Source: Chitinophaga pinensis (GTDB taxonomy: Bacteria; Bacteroidota; Bacteroidia; Chitinophagales; Chitinophagaceae). Taken from it: a DNA stretch of 64,000 nt. The notes beneath the pieces were generated by a model. That model did not search any database. It saw only the letters and a list, made by a program, of their open reading frames with translations, and was not told the origin of the DNA. The stretch is taken from NCBI RefSeq assembly GCF_007896845.1, contig NZ_VOHS01000003.1, forward strand, positions 306,565 to 370,564, read 5' to 3'. Position 1 is the first letter of the stretch. Each line of letters begins with the position of its first letter. A program made the position numbers and the translations under genes. Shown in pieces: positions 36,800-46,243 of the stretch.

Positions 36800-39223
36800 T
36801 CAGTATTTACATACTACCTGTTGCTTTACTTCAAATTGTCCGTTTAAACGGATGTCTTCAGAAGAAGCTCCCACCATCAATGTGAAAGTCCCCGGTTCTA
36901 CCACCCATTTCATATCAACATTCAGCAATCTCAGGTCATCAGGAGACAGTTCGAATTTTATCTCTTTCTGCTCGCCCGGTGCCAGATGCACACGCTGGAA
37001 TTTCTTCAGTTGTTTTACTGCTGTAACCACAGAACTGGCGTTATCACGGATATAGAGCTGTGCTACTTCATCACCCGCTACTGAGCTTGTATTCTTCAGT
37101 TTGAAGCTGACTGTTACTTTCAGGTTGTTGCCATTCGCCTGAACAGCTGACTGCAGCTCTTTGTATTCAAAGCTGGCGTAGCTCAGACCGTGACCGAAAC
37201 TGTAGAGTGGTTTGGCATCCATTTCAACATAATCGTGTCTTGCCGCGCTTTTATAGTTATAATAAACTGGCAACTGTCCCACAGACTTGGGAATGGATAC
37301 CGGTAAACGGCCGGCAGGATTGTAATCGCCGAAGAGTACATCTGCGACAGCATTACCGCCTTCCTGACCGGGATACCATGCGTTGACAATTGCAGGTACA
37401 TTTTTAGCCGCCCAGTTGATATTAAGCGGACGACCTTCAATCAGTACCAATACAACTGGTTTGCCGGTCGCCACGATGCTTTCCAGTAACTTTGACTGTA
37501 AACCCATCAGATCGAGACTAACCCTGTCGTAACCTTCACCGCTTTCCATATCGCTTACTGCTACTTCAGCAGCTTTCACCTCTGCGGCACCGGTACTTTG
37601 GAATGTTGTTTCGAAATCACGTGCGCTGGATCCACCGAGTACGATCACCACAGCATCTGCCTGTTGGGCGGCAGCTACGGCAGCACTGATATTCGCGTGT
37701 GCCGTATCACGGATAGCACAACCTTTTACATACGTTACCTTAGTATCACCAGATACTTTCGCTTTGATACCTTCTAATACAGTTACTATCTTTTCCTGTG
37801 GCTGCGGAGCAGTATAATCACCTAACTGGTTATAGATGTTATCTGCGTTAGGGCCGATCACAGCCAGATTTTTGATCGTTTTCTTCAAGGGCAGCAAACC
37901 GTTATCATTTTTCATCAGCACGATGGATTCAGCTGCTACACGTTTGGACAGTTCTCTGTTGGCGGCTGTACCTACTGTTTTCTCTGCTACATCCACATCT
38001 ACATAAGGATGTTCGAATAGTCCCATGGTAAATTTCAGCCGGAGTACATGCGCTACTGCTGTATCCAGAGTGGCTATTGTAACCTTCTTATTATTGACTG
38101 CTTTGATCAATGCATCACCATATGCCTCACCTCCGAGATCAGCATCCAATCCGGCGTTTATAGCCAGAGTAGCTGCTTCTTCCATCGTTGCTGCTACATG
38201 GTGTGTAGAGCGTACGCCCGGAATACCACCAAGGTCAGACACAGAGAAACCTCTGAAGCCCCATTGTTTTACCAGTACATCTTTCAACAGGAAGCTGTTG
38301 GAACTGCAGGGTATACCATCGATAGAGTTATAAGAAGCCATAATAGACAGAGCTCCTGCTTTCACTGCTGCCTGAAAAGGAGGCAGATAAGAGGAATACA
38401 GGTCACGCAGACCTGTCAGAGCGATACCTCCATTATGACCGCCTTCCGGAGAGCCATAGGCAGTGAAGTGCTTCAGTGTAGAGATCACATTGCTGCCACT
38501 GCCGATATTACTACCCTGAAAACCTTTTACCATAGAGATACCCATCTGACTGATCAGATATGGATCTTCTCCATAAGTTTCTTCCAGTCTTGACCAGCGC
38601 GGTTCGCGTACCAGATCCAGCACAGGGCCGTAACCTATGTGAGCGCCCTGTACACGTGCTTCTTTTGCAATTGCACCTGCCATCTCCTGAATAAGCGCAG
38701 GATCCCAGGTGCTCGCCTGACCGATAGAAGTAGAGAATACGGTCGTACCGATCGCCATATGTCCATGCGGACATTCTTCTGCCAGCAGTAATGGAATTCC
38801 CAGCCGGGTATTTTCCATCATATACTTTTGCAGGGCATTGGTAGCGATAGCGGCCTGTTTAGGCGATAAACCCGTTACTAATGTCTTTTGCGTCCATGGA
38901 TCGGCTCTCAGCGTAGCCCAGAAGCTACCGATATACCTTTTGGACATTACAGATTTAAACTTGTCACTGACGCCTACAGAGTCGCCTTTTTTGTCATACA
39001 TCTCCCATCCCAGCAAGGTGCAGAGCTGACCAACCTTTTCTTCCAGTGTCATTCTTTTCAGGAGATCTTTCACTCTGGCGTCAACGGGTGCTGACGCATT
39101 TTTGTAGACGACAGAAGTAGTGGGGGTCTTTTTGACCTGCGCGAAGGCTTGAGTGCCAAGGCCGAGCATTGCAATACATAGCATGAAATGGCTGCGGCTA
39201 CCGGCTGTTTTTTTCATTTTCAT
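36800..39223 (-). CDS. Glycoside hydrolase family 3 beta-glucosidase, exported
   Basis: Exported enzyme of about 807 residues. The start chosen is the ATG at 39223 (MKMKKTAGSRSHFMLC), giving a signal peptide ending in QAFAQ; a longer frame from 39274 adds an unlikely polar leader. GH3 N-terminal barrel: KRMTLEEKVGQL, KHFTAYGSPEGGHN and the nucleophile Asp in FSVSDLGGIPG (about residue 330). The alpha/beta sandwich contains VIVLGGSSARDFE, YPGQEGGNAVADVLFGDYNP and PLYSFGHGLSY, and an FN3-like C-terminal domain follows (LAPGEQKEIKFELS). The layout matches BglX-type beta-glucosidases, which remove terminal glucose or xylose in the periplasm. There is no SusCD pair beside it, so the polysaccharide source is unclear. 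Confidence 0.93.
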   Translation of the reverse strand: MKMKKTAGSRSHFMLCIAMLGLGTQAFAQVKKTPTTSVVYKNASAPVDARVKDLLKRMTLEEKVGQLCTLLGWEMYDKKGDSVGVSDKFKSVMSKRYIGSFWATLRADPWTQKTLVTGLSPKQAAIATNALQKYMMENTRLGIPLLLAEECPHGHMAIGTTVFSTSIGQASTWDPALIQEMAGAIAKEARVQGAHIGYGPVLDLVREPRWSRLEETYGEDPYLISQMGISMVKGFQGSNIGSGSNVISTLKHFTAYGSPEGGHNGGIALTGLRDLYSSYLPPFQAAVKAGALSIMASYNSIDGIPCSSNSFLLKDVLVKQWGFRGFSVSDLGGIPGVRSTHHVAATMEEAATLAINAGLDADLGGEAYGDALIKAVNNKKVTIATLDTAVAHVLRLKFTMGLFEHPYVDVDVAEKTVGTAANRELSKRVAAESIVLMKNDNGLLPLKKTIKNLAVIGPNADNIYNQLGDYTAPQPQEKIVTVLEGIKAKVSGDTKVTYVKGCAIRDTAHANISAAVAAAQQADAVVIVLGGSSARDFETTFQSTGAAEVKAAEVAVSDMESGEGYDRVSLDLMGLQSKLLESIVATGKPVVLVLIEGRPLNINWAAKNVPAIVNAWYPGQEGGNAVADVLFGDYNPAGRLPVSIPKSVGQLPVYYNYKSAARHDYVEMDAKPLYSFGHGLSYASFEYKELQSAVQANGNNLKVTVSFKLKNTSSVAGDEVAQLYIRDNASSVVTAVKQLKKFQRVHLAPGEQKEIKFELSPDDLRLLNVDMKWVVEPGTFTLMVGASSEDIRLNGQFEVKQQVVCKY

Positions 39224-39397
39224 TGGACCTGTTGATAAGATTCTATTATGTTGAGTTAATTGACAATCATTCAATTAATCAGGTTGTAAGTAAAAATAAC
39301 AAGTAGGGAGGGGAATTTCAGAATAATTTTCGATCGGTGCATATTTTACCCTCCATCCCCTTCGATAATTTATACAACATTTGAAGGCATATGGCAA

Positions 39398-39428
39398 TTG
39401 CCGCCCCGCTCATGCATAAATACCTTTG
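39398..39428 (+). promoter_or_regulatory. Promoter of the isochorismatase-led operon
   Basis: TTG at 39398-39400 and TACCTTTG at 39421-39428, separated by 20 bases: a full match to the Bacteroidota -33/-7 pattern. Transcription should begin near 39434, leaving a leader of about 28 bases before the ATG. Confidence 0.8.
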
Positions 39429-39461
39429 ATCTCATAATTCACACACTAAACTATAGAGATC

Positions 39462-40127
39462 ATGTCTAATGCGACTAAACACACAGGTGCAGAAGCTCAA
39501 CCATCAGCTGCATTACTTACACCAGACAACCACACTCTCGTACTGATCGATTATGAAGGTCAGATGGGCTTTGCCACTAAAAACATTGATATTATCGAAC
39601 TGCGTCAGAACGTAGCACTGGTTGCCGGTGGATCCAAAATCTTTAATATACCGACTGTTGTAACTACTGTAGCAGAAGACAGTTTCAGCGGACCAGTATT
39701 CCTGGAGCTCGAAGAGGCTTATCCTAAAGCCAGCTCCGGTTATATAGACAGAACTTCCATGAACACATGGGAAGATATCAACGCATACAGAGCAATTGTA
39801 GGTAAAGGAAAGAAGAAGATCGTACTGGGTGGTCTCTGGACAGGTGTATGCATCGTCGGACCGGCATTATCTGCTATCGCAGAAGGTTACGAAGTATATG
39901 TGATCACTGACGCATGTGGTGACGTATCTGCTGAAGCACATGAAAGAGCTGTACAGCGTATGATACAGGCAGGCGCTATTCCGATCACTTCTGTACAGTA
40001 TGTACTGGAACTGCAGCGCGACTGGGCAAGAACAGGTACTTATGAACCGGTGACAACCCTGATGAAAAAACATTCAGGTGCTTATGGTATCGGTATCCAA
40101 TACGGACATAACATGCTGAAGCACTAA
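39462..40127 (+). CDS. Isochorismatase-like cysteine hydrolase
   Basis: Cytosolic alpha/beta hydrolase of 221 residues in the isochorismatase-like superfamily. Catalytic Asp in LVLIDYEGQMG (about residue 28) and nucleophile Cys in GLWTGVCIVGPALSAI (Cys130) are in place; a Lys before the Cys strand (GKGKKKIVLGG) is present. The family hydrolyses amides or esters such as nicotinamide, N-carbamoylsarcosine or unknown metabolites; the closest pattern is the YcaC-like group. It has its own strong promoter. The hairpin and 157-base gap after it suggest it may be transcribed partly apart from the amidohydrolase that follows. Confidence 0.88.
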   Translation: MSNATKHTGAEAQPSAALLTPDNHTLVLIDYEGQMGFATKNIDIIELRQNVALVAGGSKIFNIPTVVTTVAEDSFSGPVFLELEEAYPKASSGYIDRTSMNTWEDINAYRAIVGKGKKKIVLGGLWTGVCIVGPALSAIAEGYEVYVITDACGDVSAEAHERAVQRMIQAGAIPITSVQYVLELQRDWARTGTYEPVTTLMKKHSGAYGIGIQYGHNMLKH

Positions 40128-40188
40128 TCAGTATTCTTTATAGCAGTTTATGACTGCATACTATACAACGAGACAGGGGCGCCTGTGC

Positions 40189-40214
40189 CGGAGGCACATT
40201 GATATGTGCCTCCG
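40189..40214 (+). terminator. Hairpin after the isochorismatase-like gene
   Basis: CGGAGGCACAT (40189-40199) pairs with ATGTGCCTCCG (40204-40214) on a 4-base loop. There is no T run, so it may be a weak terminator or an mRNA-protecting stem within the operon. Confidence 0.5.
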
Positions 40215-40283
40215 CATTACAGGCTGATTGGCGGAGATCCTGCGTTAACGGCATCATAAAAAAGACCGTTCAAATACCATAGC

Positions 40284-42179
40284 ATGAAAGCGGATTTAAT
40301 ACTTTATAACGGGAATATTCATACAGTCGATCATGAACAGCCGACTGCAACAGCTGTTGCTATCAGAGATGGCAAATTTGTAGCAGTGGGCGACGATAGT
40401 ACTGTAATGAAATATGCAGATGATAGTACAAAGATGATCGATCTGAAGAGAAAACGTACTATCCCCGGCATTAATGATTCCCATACACATCTGATACGTG
40501 GCGGGCTGAATTATAATCTGGAACTACGCTGGGATGGCGTACCCTCTTTGGCAGATGCTTTGAGAATGTTGAAAGAACAGGTAGCCCGCACCCCTACTCC
40601 GCAATGGGTGCGTGTAATCGGTGGATGGAGCGAATTCCAGTTTGCCGAAAGACGTATGCCTACACTGGAAGAAATCAATGACATCGCACCGGATACACCT
40701 GTGTTTATCATGCACCTCTACAATAGCGCATTGCTGAACAGAGCTGCACTGAAAGCGGTCGGTTATACCAAGGATACACCTGATCCTCCCGGAGGCAGGA
40801 TCCAGCGTACTGTCAGCGGAGAACCAACAGGGCTGTTACTGGCTTCTCCGAGTGCGGCCATCTTATATGCCACACTGGCAAAAGGACCGAAATTGTCATA
40901 TGAATACCAGATGAATTCTTCCCGTCATTATATGCGGGAAATGAACCGTCTGGGTATCACCAGCGTTATCGATGCGGGTGGAGGATTTCAGAATTTCCCC
41001 GACGATTATAAAGTAATAGATGAACTGCATAAAAATGGTGAGCTGACCGTACGTATCGCTTATAACCTTTTTACGCAGCGTCCTAAACATGAAGAAGAAG
41101 ATTTTGATAGCTGGGTAAAATCAGTGAAACTATATCAGGGAGACGATATGTACCGTCACAATGGCGCCGGCGAAATGCTGGTTTTCTCTGCTGCAGATTT
41201 CGAGTCGTTTATGAACCCGCGTCCCGATCTGCCGGAAGTGATGGAAGAAGAACTGGAAAGAGTCGTACGACTGCTGGTAGCCAATCGCTGGCCCTTCCGT
41301 CTCCATGCCACTTATAATGAGAGCATCACCCGTTTCCTGAATGTGTTTGAGAAAGTGAACAGGGATATTCCATTCGATGGTTTACCATGGATCTTCGACC
41401 ACGCAGAAACAATCGACGAGAAAAATATAGAAAGAGTAAAAGTATTGGGTGGTGGTATCGCGATACAGAGCAGAATGGCCTTTCAGGGAGAATATTTTAC
41501 TGACAGATATGGTAAGCATGCGGCCGCTCAGACTCCGCCGGTAAAGAAGATGCTGGATATGGAAGTGCCGGTTGGTGCCGGTACGGACGCTACCCGTGTG
41601 TCCTCTTATAATCCATGGATAGGCCTGTATTGGCTGAGCGCCGGAAAGACGGTCGGCGGACTGGAACTGTACGACAAGCAACAACGCCTGAGCAGAGAAA
41701 CTGCATTGGAACTTTATACAAAAGGCAGTGCATGGTTCTCCAGCGAACAACATAAAAAAGGCTGTATCAAAACAGGTATGCTGGCAGATCTGACAGTGCT
41801 GGACAGCGATTATTTTACTGTTGAAGATGAAGCGATCAAGTCGATAGAAGCCGAATTGACAATAGTGGATGGTCGTATTGTGTACGCTAAGGATGATTTT
41901 CAGCAATGGGCGCCACCGGCTATTCCGGTATTGCCTGACTGGTCTCCTACGGCTATTTACAACGGTTATTACCCCGGTTCGAACAGACTGAGTGCCAAAA
42001 CACCTCCTGCAAAACTGACAGCTGCGCCAGCTGCTGATATCAGCGCTGTAGTACACCAATGTATAGGCAGCTGTAGCGTACATGCACATGACCATGACAA
42101 AGCGCGTATGAGTGAGGTACCAGTTAATAACTATACAGCATTCTGGGGCGCATTGGGTTGTTCCTGTTTTGCTTTCTAA
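40284..42179 (+). CDS. Amidohydrolase (YtcJ-like, amidohydrolase family 3) with Cys/His tail
   Basis: Predicted TIM-barrel metal-dependent hydrolase of 631 residues. Metal-ligand motifs: GINDSHTHLIRGG (about residue 63), LHATYNES (about 343), FDHAE (about 372) and the catalytic Asp in GAGTDATRVSSY (about 434). Layout and length match the YtcJ group, enzymes of mostly unknown substrate acting on amides or cyclic imides. Odd point: the last 45 residues extend past the barrel with CIGSCSVHAHDHDK and end ALGCSCFAF, a Cys- and His-rich tail that looks metal-binding. It is followed after 12 bases by a DoxX gene, then Dps and a YoaK-like gene, all in one direction, suggesting a stress-linked operon. 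Confidence 0.85.
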   Translation: MKADLILYNGNIHTVDHEQPTATAVAIRDGKFVAVGDDSTVMKYADDSTKMIDLKRKRTIPGINDSHTHLIRGGLNYNLELRWDGVPSLADALRMLKEQVARTPTPQWVRVIGGWSEFQFAERRMPTLEEINDIAPDTPVFIMHLYNSALLNRAALKAVGYTKDTPDPPGGRIQRTVSGEPTGLLLASPSAAILYATLAKGPKLSYEYQMNSSRHYMREMNRLGITSVIDAGGGFQNFPDDYKVIDELHKNGELTVRIAYNLFTQRPKHEEEDFDSWVKSVKLYQGDDMYRHNGAGEMLVFSAADFESFMNPRPDLPEVMEEELERVVRLLVANRWPFRLHATYNESITRFLNVFEKVNRDIPFDGLPWIFDHAETIDEKNIERVKVLGGGIAIQSRMAFQGEYFTDRYGKHAAAQTPPVKKMLDMEVPVGAGTDATRVSSYNPWIGLYWLSAGKTVGGLELYDKQQRLSRETALELYTKGSAWFSSEQHKKGCIKTGMLADLTVLDSDYFTVEDEAIKSIEAELTIVDGRIVYAKDDFQQWAPPAIPVLPDWSPTAIYNGYYPGSNRLSAKTPPAKLTAAPAADISAVVHQCIGSCSVHAHDHDKARMSEVPVNNYTAFWGALGCSCFAF

Positions 42180-42191
42180 TCCAATAAGATA

Positions 42192-42626
42192 ATGATCGAG
42201 ATAATCAGGCAATTACTGTACTCCGATGCAGGCAGTGATTTCAATAACTGGGTGTTGCTGGTATTCCGGGTATTGCTGGCATTCGAATTATTCCGGGTAC
42301 ACGGACTGAAAAAATTCAGGATAGAAAATGGAGAACGCGAACATGTTCCTAATCCCTTACACCTGCCGGATAAACTGAATGGCTTGATGGCCACCCTCGC
42401 AGATACCGTGGCGCCTTTTCTGGTGATGATCGGTATCGGTACACGACTGGTTGTATTGCCCATCATTGGGGTGACCGCCGTCGGTTATTTTGTAGTTCAT
42501 CGCCACGATAATGCGGAAGTAAGAGACGTCCCCTATATGTACACGCTTTGTTTCCTGTTCATGTTATGTATGGGAGCAGGCACTATATCAGCAGATCACT
42601 ACATCTATTCAATATTAACACAGTAA
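42192..42626 (+). CDS. DoxX-family small membrane protein
   Basis: Integral membrane protein of 144 residues with four helices, the usual size for DoxX. Conserved DoxX features: FRVLLAFELFRVHGLKKF (about residue 18), LADTVAPFLVMIGIGTRLVV (about 63) and the last helix MYTLCFLFMLCMGAGTIS. Unlike the two large DoxX-like proteins at 10-13 kb it has no soluble extension. Small DoxX proteins of actinobacteria take part in membrane-bound oxidoreductase complexes against oxidative stress, which would fit the Dps neighbour 12 bases downstream. Confidence 0.85.
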   Translation: MIEIIRQLLYSDAGSDFNNWVLLVFRVLLAFELFRVHGLKKFRIENGEREHVPNPLHLPDKLNGLMATLADTVAPFLVMIGIGTRLVVLPIIGVTAVGYFVVHRHDNAEVRDVPYMYTLCFLFMLCMGAGTISADHYIYSILTQ

Positions 42627-42638
42627 ATCTATTTGCAG

Positions 42639-43112
42639 ATGGAACCAAATATCGGTATCAAAAAGGACAACCTTTCCTCAGTAGCACATGAACTGATGAA
42701 AATTCTGGCAGACGAATTCGTATTGTACACCAAAACACGTAATGCACACTGGAACGTAGAAGGTCCGGATTTTCATTCCAAACACGTATTCTTTGAAGCG
42801 CAGTACGAAGAGCTGGATGAGATCATGGATAGCGTTGCAGAACGTATCCGTTCTATCGGTCACTATTCTCCTGCTACCCTGAAAGAATACCTGTCTCTGA
42901 CGCATCTGACGGAGAAAAGCCGTTCAGCAAATGACGGTGCTGGTTTCATCAGCGAATTGTTATCAGACCATGAAAGCATTATCATCCACCTGCGTGAGAA
43001 TGTAAACCGCTTTGCCAATGAGTGGCATGACCTGGGTACCAGTGACTATATCACCGGTCTGATGGAAACGCATGAGAAGATGGCGTGGATGTTAAGAGCT
43101 CATTTAAGATGA
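42639..43112 (+). CDS. dps: Dps-family DNA-binding ferritin-like protein
   Basis: Iron-sequestering, DNA-protecting dodecamer subunit of 157 residues. The start chosen is ATG 42639 (MEPNIGIKKDNL), not the TTG six bases earlier. Inter-subunit ferroxidase ligands are seen in NAHWNVEGPDFHSKHVFFEAQYEEL (His near residue 37, then Asp and Glu downstream), and the family helix DEIMDSVAERIRSIG is intact. Dps oxidises Fe(II) with hydrogen peroxide and stores the iron, lowering hydroxyl radical formation. It overlaps the next gene by ATGA. Confidence 0.93.
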   Translation: MEPNIGIKKDNLSSVAHELMKILADEFVLYTKTRNAHWNVEGPDFHSKHVFFEAQYEELDEIMDSVAERIRSIGHYSPATLKEYLSLTHLTEKSRSANDGAGFISELLSDHESIIIHLRENVNRFANEWHDLGTSDYITGLMETHEKMAWMLRAHLR

Positions 43113-43759
43113 CTGATATGGATAAAAAGAATATCGCCCTTGTCAGCTTAATACTGGCTTTTGCAGCCGGTTTCTGCGACGCGGCAACCTTCACGGCAGC
43201 GGAAGAGTTATTCTCTGCACATGTGACGGGCAACTTTGTGGTTTTTGCTTATGACCTGATCAGAGGTGCAGAAACACAATCCTGGTTGAAATTATTGTCT
43301 TTCCCGGTATTTACACTGGCTGTTGTCAGTGCCGGTTGGTACGCTCCCAGACTGAAAAGTGGTTATACCCTGTTGTTTGTGGAAGGAGTGATCTTATTGG
43401 TAGCCGGGGCATTTGATCTGGCATTGGACAGACCCGGTACTATCTGGGCGGCCACCTTGCCTTATGTAGTTGTACTGGCTATGGGTATACAGAATGCTTT
43501 CGGACGATTGTACGCAACCGCAGCCTATGCACCTACTACGATGATGACCGGCAATGTAACGCAGCTGACATTGGATGTCGCTAAAATATTGATGCCCGGT
43601 GTATGGAACAGTGATAAACGTCCGGCTTTCGGAAAACAGTTTATTATCATAGGCGGGTTCCTTGTAGGTTGTGTGGCCGGCGCATTTCTGGCGGCTCACT
43701 TCGGATTATGGACCATCGCTTTACCGGGATTGTTGTTACTGTTCATCAGCTTTATCTGA
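43109..43759 (+). CDS. YoaK-like (DUF1275) membrane protein
   Basis: Six-helix membrane protein of 216 residues; the start chosen is ATG 43109, which overlaps the dps stop as ATGA and signals translational coupling. DUF1275 landmarks: GFCDAATFTAAEELFSAHVT (about residue 21), VLAMGIQNAFGRLYA (about 121) and TTMMTGNVTQLTLDVAK (about 142). The molecular function of the family is unknown. It ends the operon and is followed by a strong terminator. Confidence 0.87.
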   Translation: MTDMDKKNIALVSLILAFAAGFCDAATFTAAEELFSAHVTGNFVVFAYDLIRGAETQSWLKLLSFPVFTLAVVSAGWYAPRLKSGYTLLFVEGVILLVAGAFDLALDRPGTIWAATLPYVVVLAMGIQNAFGRLYATAAYAPTTMMTGNVTQLTLDVAKILMPGVWNSDKRPAFGKQFIIIGGFLVGCVAGAFLAAHFGLWTIALPGLLLLFISFI

Positions 43760-43802
43760 TCACTGACAACAGAACGATTGTTTATTAAAGACGGGAAATG
43801 GA

Positions 43803-43835
43803 AAAGGGCTGCCCGCTCTGGCGGGACAGCCCTTT
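43803..43835. terminator. Bidirectional terminator
   Basis: AAAGGGCTGCCCGC pairs with GCGGGACAGCCCTTT (one bulged base), 43803-43835, between the convergent YoaK-like and SPFH genes. Confidence 0.85.
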
Positions 43836-43863
43836 GTCGTATATGTAGAAATGGATGAAAGGG

Positions 43864-45801
43864 TTATTTGTTTTCAGCGGATTCCGCTTTGTCTGTTTGT
43901 GCTTCAGTAGTTTGTTTGTTGCCCAGTTGTTCCAGCAGTTTGAGGCCGAGTAATCCACCGATAGGACCGTTGGTACTGTCGCCACCTCCGATGAGGATAT
44001 CAGGCATGATCTTGATATGTTGCTGACCGATGGCTTCCATTACTTTCAATTGTGTAAAGTTGTTACCACCCATCGCCTCTACCGCTAGTTTATAAGACTC
44101 TGCGCTGGATTTACCAATCGCGAGGATCTTTTCCGCTTCCGCGTTACCGGTGAGAGAGATCTTTTCTGCGTCTGCTTTTGCAATCAGTTCGGTTCTTTCT
44201 GCTTCTGCTTTCGCCAGCACACGTACTTTTTCCGCCTCACCACTTGCCATCAGTTTCATTCTGTCAGCTTCCGCATTGGCCTGCAGACGTACGCTGTTTG
44301 CGTCACCCGTAGCTTTTTTCACTGAAGCGTCGGCAATTCTTTCCGCGATCAATACACCCTGATCGGCTTTTACGATCTCTTTCTGGATTTCAGCGATCGC
44401 AGTTTCTTTTTCCAGTGCCTGCCTTGTTTCCTGTGCACGCATCTGGGTGTCATAGGTTACTTTCTGTTCTTCCGCCAGCTTACGGTCAGTCAGTGTCTTC
44501 ATCAGGCTCTCCGGAGGAACGATGTCACCTATCAGTGTATCCACACCGAATACGTTATATTGTTCGAGCACTCTTCCGATATGCGCTTTCGCCGATTCCT
44601 GCCGTTCCTTACGGCTTTTCAGGAAGTCGATCACCTCAGCATCCTGCGCAGAGTTACGGAAGTAGTTACCGATCGTTGGTTCCAGTACCTGTGTGACGAG
44701 GTTACTCATGTTACCGAAACGTGCAATCACTTTTGGCGCTTCGTTGGAAGGGATGTGAATGATCTGTGCCACATCCAGATTGAAGGTAAAACCGTCCTTA
44801 CTACGTACTGTAATGGTAGAAAGGTTCTTATCCAGCTGGTGTGCTTCGCTCCGTGCGGAGGCCCAGTTTAACACCAGATTGGTTGTTGGTACATATTCCA
44901 CCTTCATGATGTAGGAGTTGATCGGATATTTACCCGGTCCCAGTGGTTCTGCCCACACACCTTTGTGGTTTTTGGCAACAATGTTACCGTGTTTGAATTC
45001 GGTGCCACTGATATCTTCACCATCATTACCTACGTAAGAGATGACAACACCCACATGGCTGATGGGTATTTCCGTCATCTGACGCATTTCCACTTTGGCA
45101 AACCATGGGTTGAGGAAGTAGGAACCGGCGAGGATGACCTGCTCCTGCAAACCTTTATATCCACCATTGTTAAGGAAAGCGTCTGCGTCCTGAAAGTTGT
45201 TATGGTTCTGAATGATCTTACCTGCGATCTGACCATTTTCGATCGCCTGTCCTTCAAGGGTGGTTACGATGGCAACCGTGTTGTCAGGTACGGTGGTCAT
45301 ATCAGTGATTTCCACTTCGAACAGGAATGTGTTTACACGGTAAGAACCGGGTGTCATGATCGCTGTCTGACGACCTTTCTGACCACCATTGTTCAGGAAT
45401 GCCTCCGCATTCTGATACGCGTCACTGTCTACACGACGTGCCAGAATTGCGCCCGGATTCAGTGGTGTACCGTCTTTTGCCAGTACCAGACCAATCTTAC
45501 CGGTAGGAATGATGGTAAAGGACTGGAAAGTCACTTCATACTGCCAGAACCATTTCCAGAAGTATACACCGGGAGCCAGCGTCTGGGCCTGAAAACCCGC
45601 TTCGCCGCCGGTAGCGATGATACGTCCTTCTGGTAACTCCTGTTTACCCATCAGTACGAATTTTTTGGTCACAAGACCGATCTTGTCTTCCGGTACAATA
45701 ACAAGACCGAAGAAGACGCGAAGAATGTACTTGTAAAATACAAGACATAGGATGGGCAGGCCGATCATGATCAGCCACCTGATCACTTCAGATGATTGCA
45801 T
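43864..45801 (-). CDS. Large flotillin-like SPFH protein
   Basis: Membrane-anchored SPFH/Band 7 protein of 645 residues. An N-terminal hydrophobic hairpin (WLIMIGLPILCLVFYKYILR) anchors it. Two similar blocks follow: AEAFLNNGGQKGRQ (about residue 129) and ADAFLNNGGYKGLQ (about 205), each leading to a strand pair, so the region before the SPFH core is an internal duplication. The SPFH core (VRSKDGFTFNLDVAQIIHIP, about 340) and a long Ala/Glu/Lys-rich coiled coil (ANAEADRMKLMASGEAEKVR, about 510-590) are flotillin-like, and the C-terminus is Gly-rich. Flotillins form oligomeric scaffolds in lipid domains. There is no NfeD protein beside it. It probably forms its own transcription unit. Confidence 0.88.
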   Translation of the reverse strand: MQSSEVIRWLIMIGLPILCLVFYKYILRVFFGLVIVPEDKIGLVTKKFVLMGKQELPEGRIIATGGEAGFQAQTLAPGVYFWKWFWQYEVTFQSFTIIPTGKIGLVLAKDGTPLNPGAILARRVDSDAYQNAEAFLNNGGQKGRQTAIMTPGSYRVNTFLFEVEITDMTTVPDNTVAIVTTLEGQAIENGQIAGKIIQNHNNFQDADAFLNNGGYKGLQEQVILAGSYFLNPWFAKVEMRQMTEIPISHVGVVISYVGNDGEDISGTEFKHGNIVAKNHKGVWAEPLGPGKYPINSYIMKVEYVPTTNLVLNWASARSEAHQLDKNLSTITVRSKDGFTFNLDVAQIIHIPSNEAPKVIARFGNMSNLVTQVLEPTIGNYFRNSAQDAEVIDFLKSRKERQESAKAHIGRVLEQYNVFGVDTLIGDIVPPESLMKTLTDRKLAEEQKVTYDTQMRAQETRQALEKETAIAEIQKEIVKADQGVLIAERIADASVKKATGDANSVRLQANAEADRMKLMASGEAEKVRVLAKAEAERTELIAKADAEKISLTGNAEAEKILAIGKSSAESYKLAVEAMGGNNFTQLKVMEAIGQQHIKIMPDILIGGGDSTNGPIGGLLGLKLLEQLGNKQTTEAQTDKAESAENK

Positions 45802-46243
45802 AGTGTTGCTGTTTAGTGTTTATGTATGTGATGTGTATAGATATAGGATGCCCTTGACGCGTATGTATGCATATACGCGGACAGATCGTACGTTGCCGTA
45901 CAAGTGTGCATAGCAATGCCATGTACAGTTTGAACTGTATTACAGCGTATCGCTGACAGGAAGCCTGTTAAAACTTTCCGTCGTTCGTAAACTTAAATTC
46001 CGGGGGGAGAAGTGTTAAGAATGGTGAAGTGTAAAAAGTGCAAGTCAGCACGTATAGAGGAATCGGTGTCCATTTGTAAATTGATTACCACACAAAGGTT
46101 ATAACAATTTTCTGAATTGCAAAAATGGTTTGGAATTTTAGTAATAAAACCGGGTGTAAAAATACCCTGCTAGAATATGTAAATCATATCGTTATGCGAT
46201 GTGCATAACTTCTATAAAATTTTTTGCTCCAAAGTAGTGTTTT
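45802..46243. other. Intergenic region, no gene seen
   Basis: About 440 bases between two minus-strand genes. No credible ORF in either direction. A near-palindrome GCGTATGTATGCATATACGC lies about 45860-45880, in the upstream region of the SPFH gene. The 46100-46240 part is AT-rich. No terminator with a clean T run was found after the 46244 gene. Confidence 0.5.
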
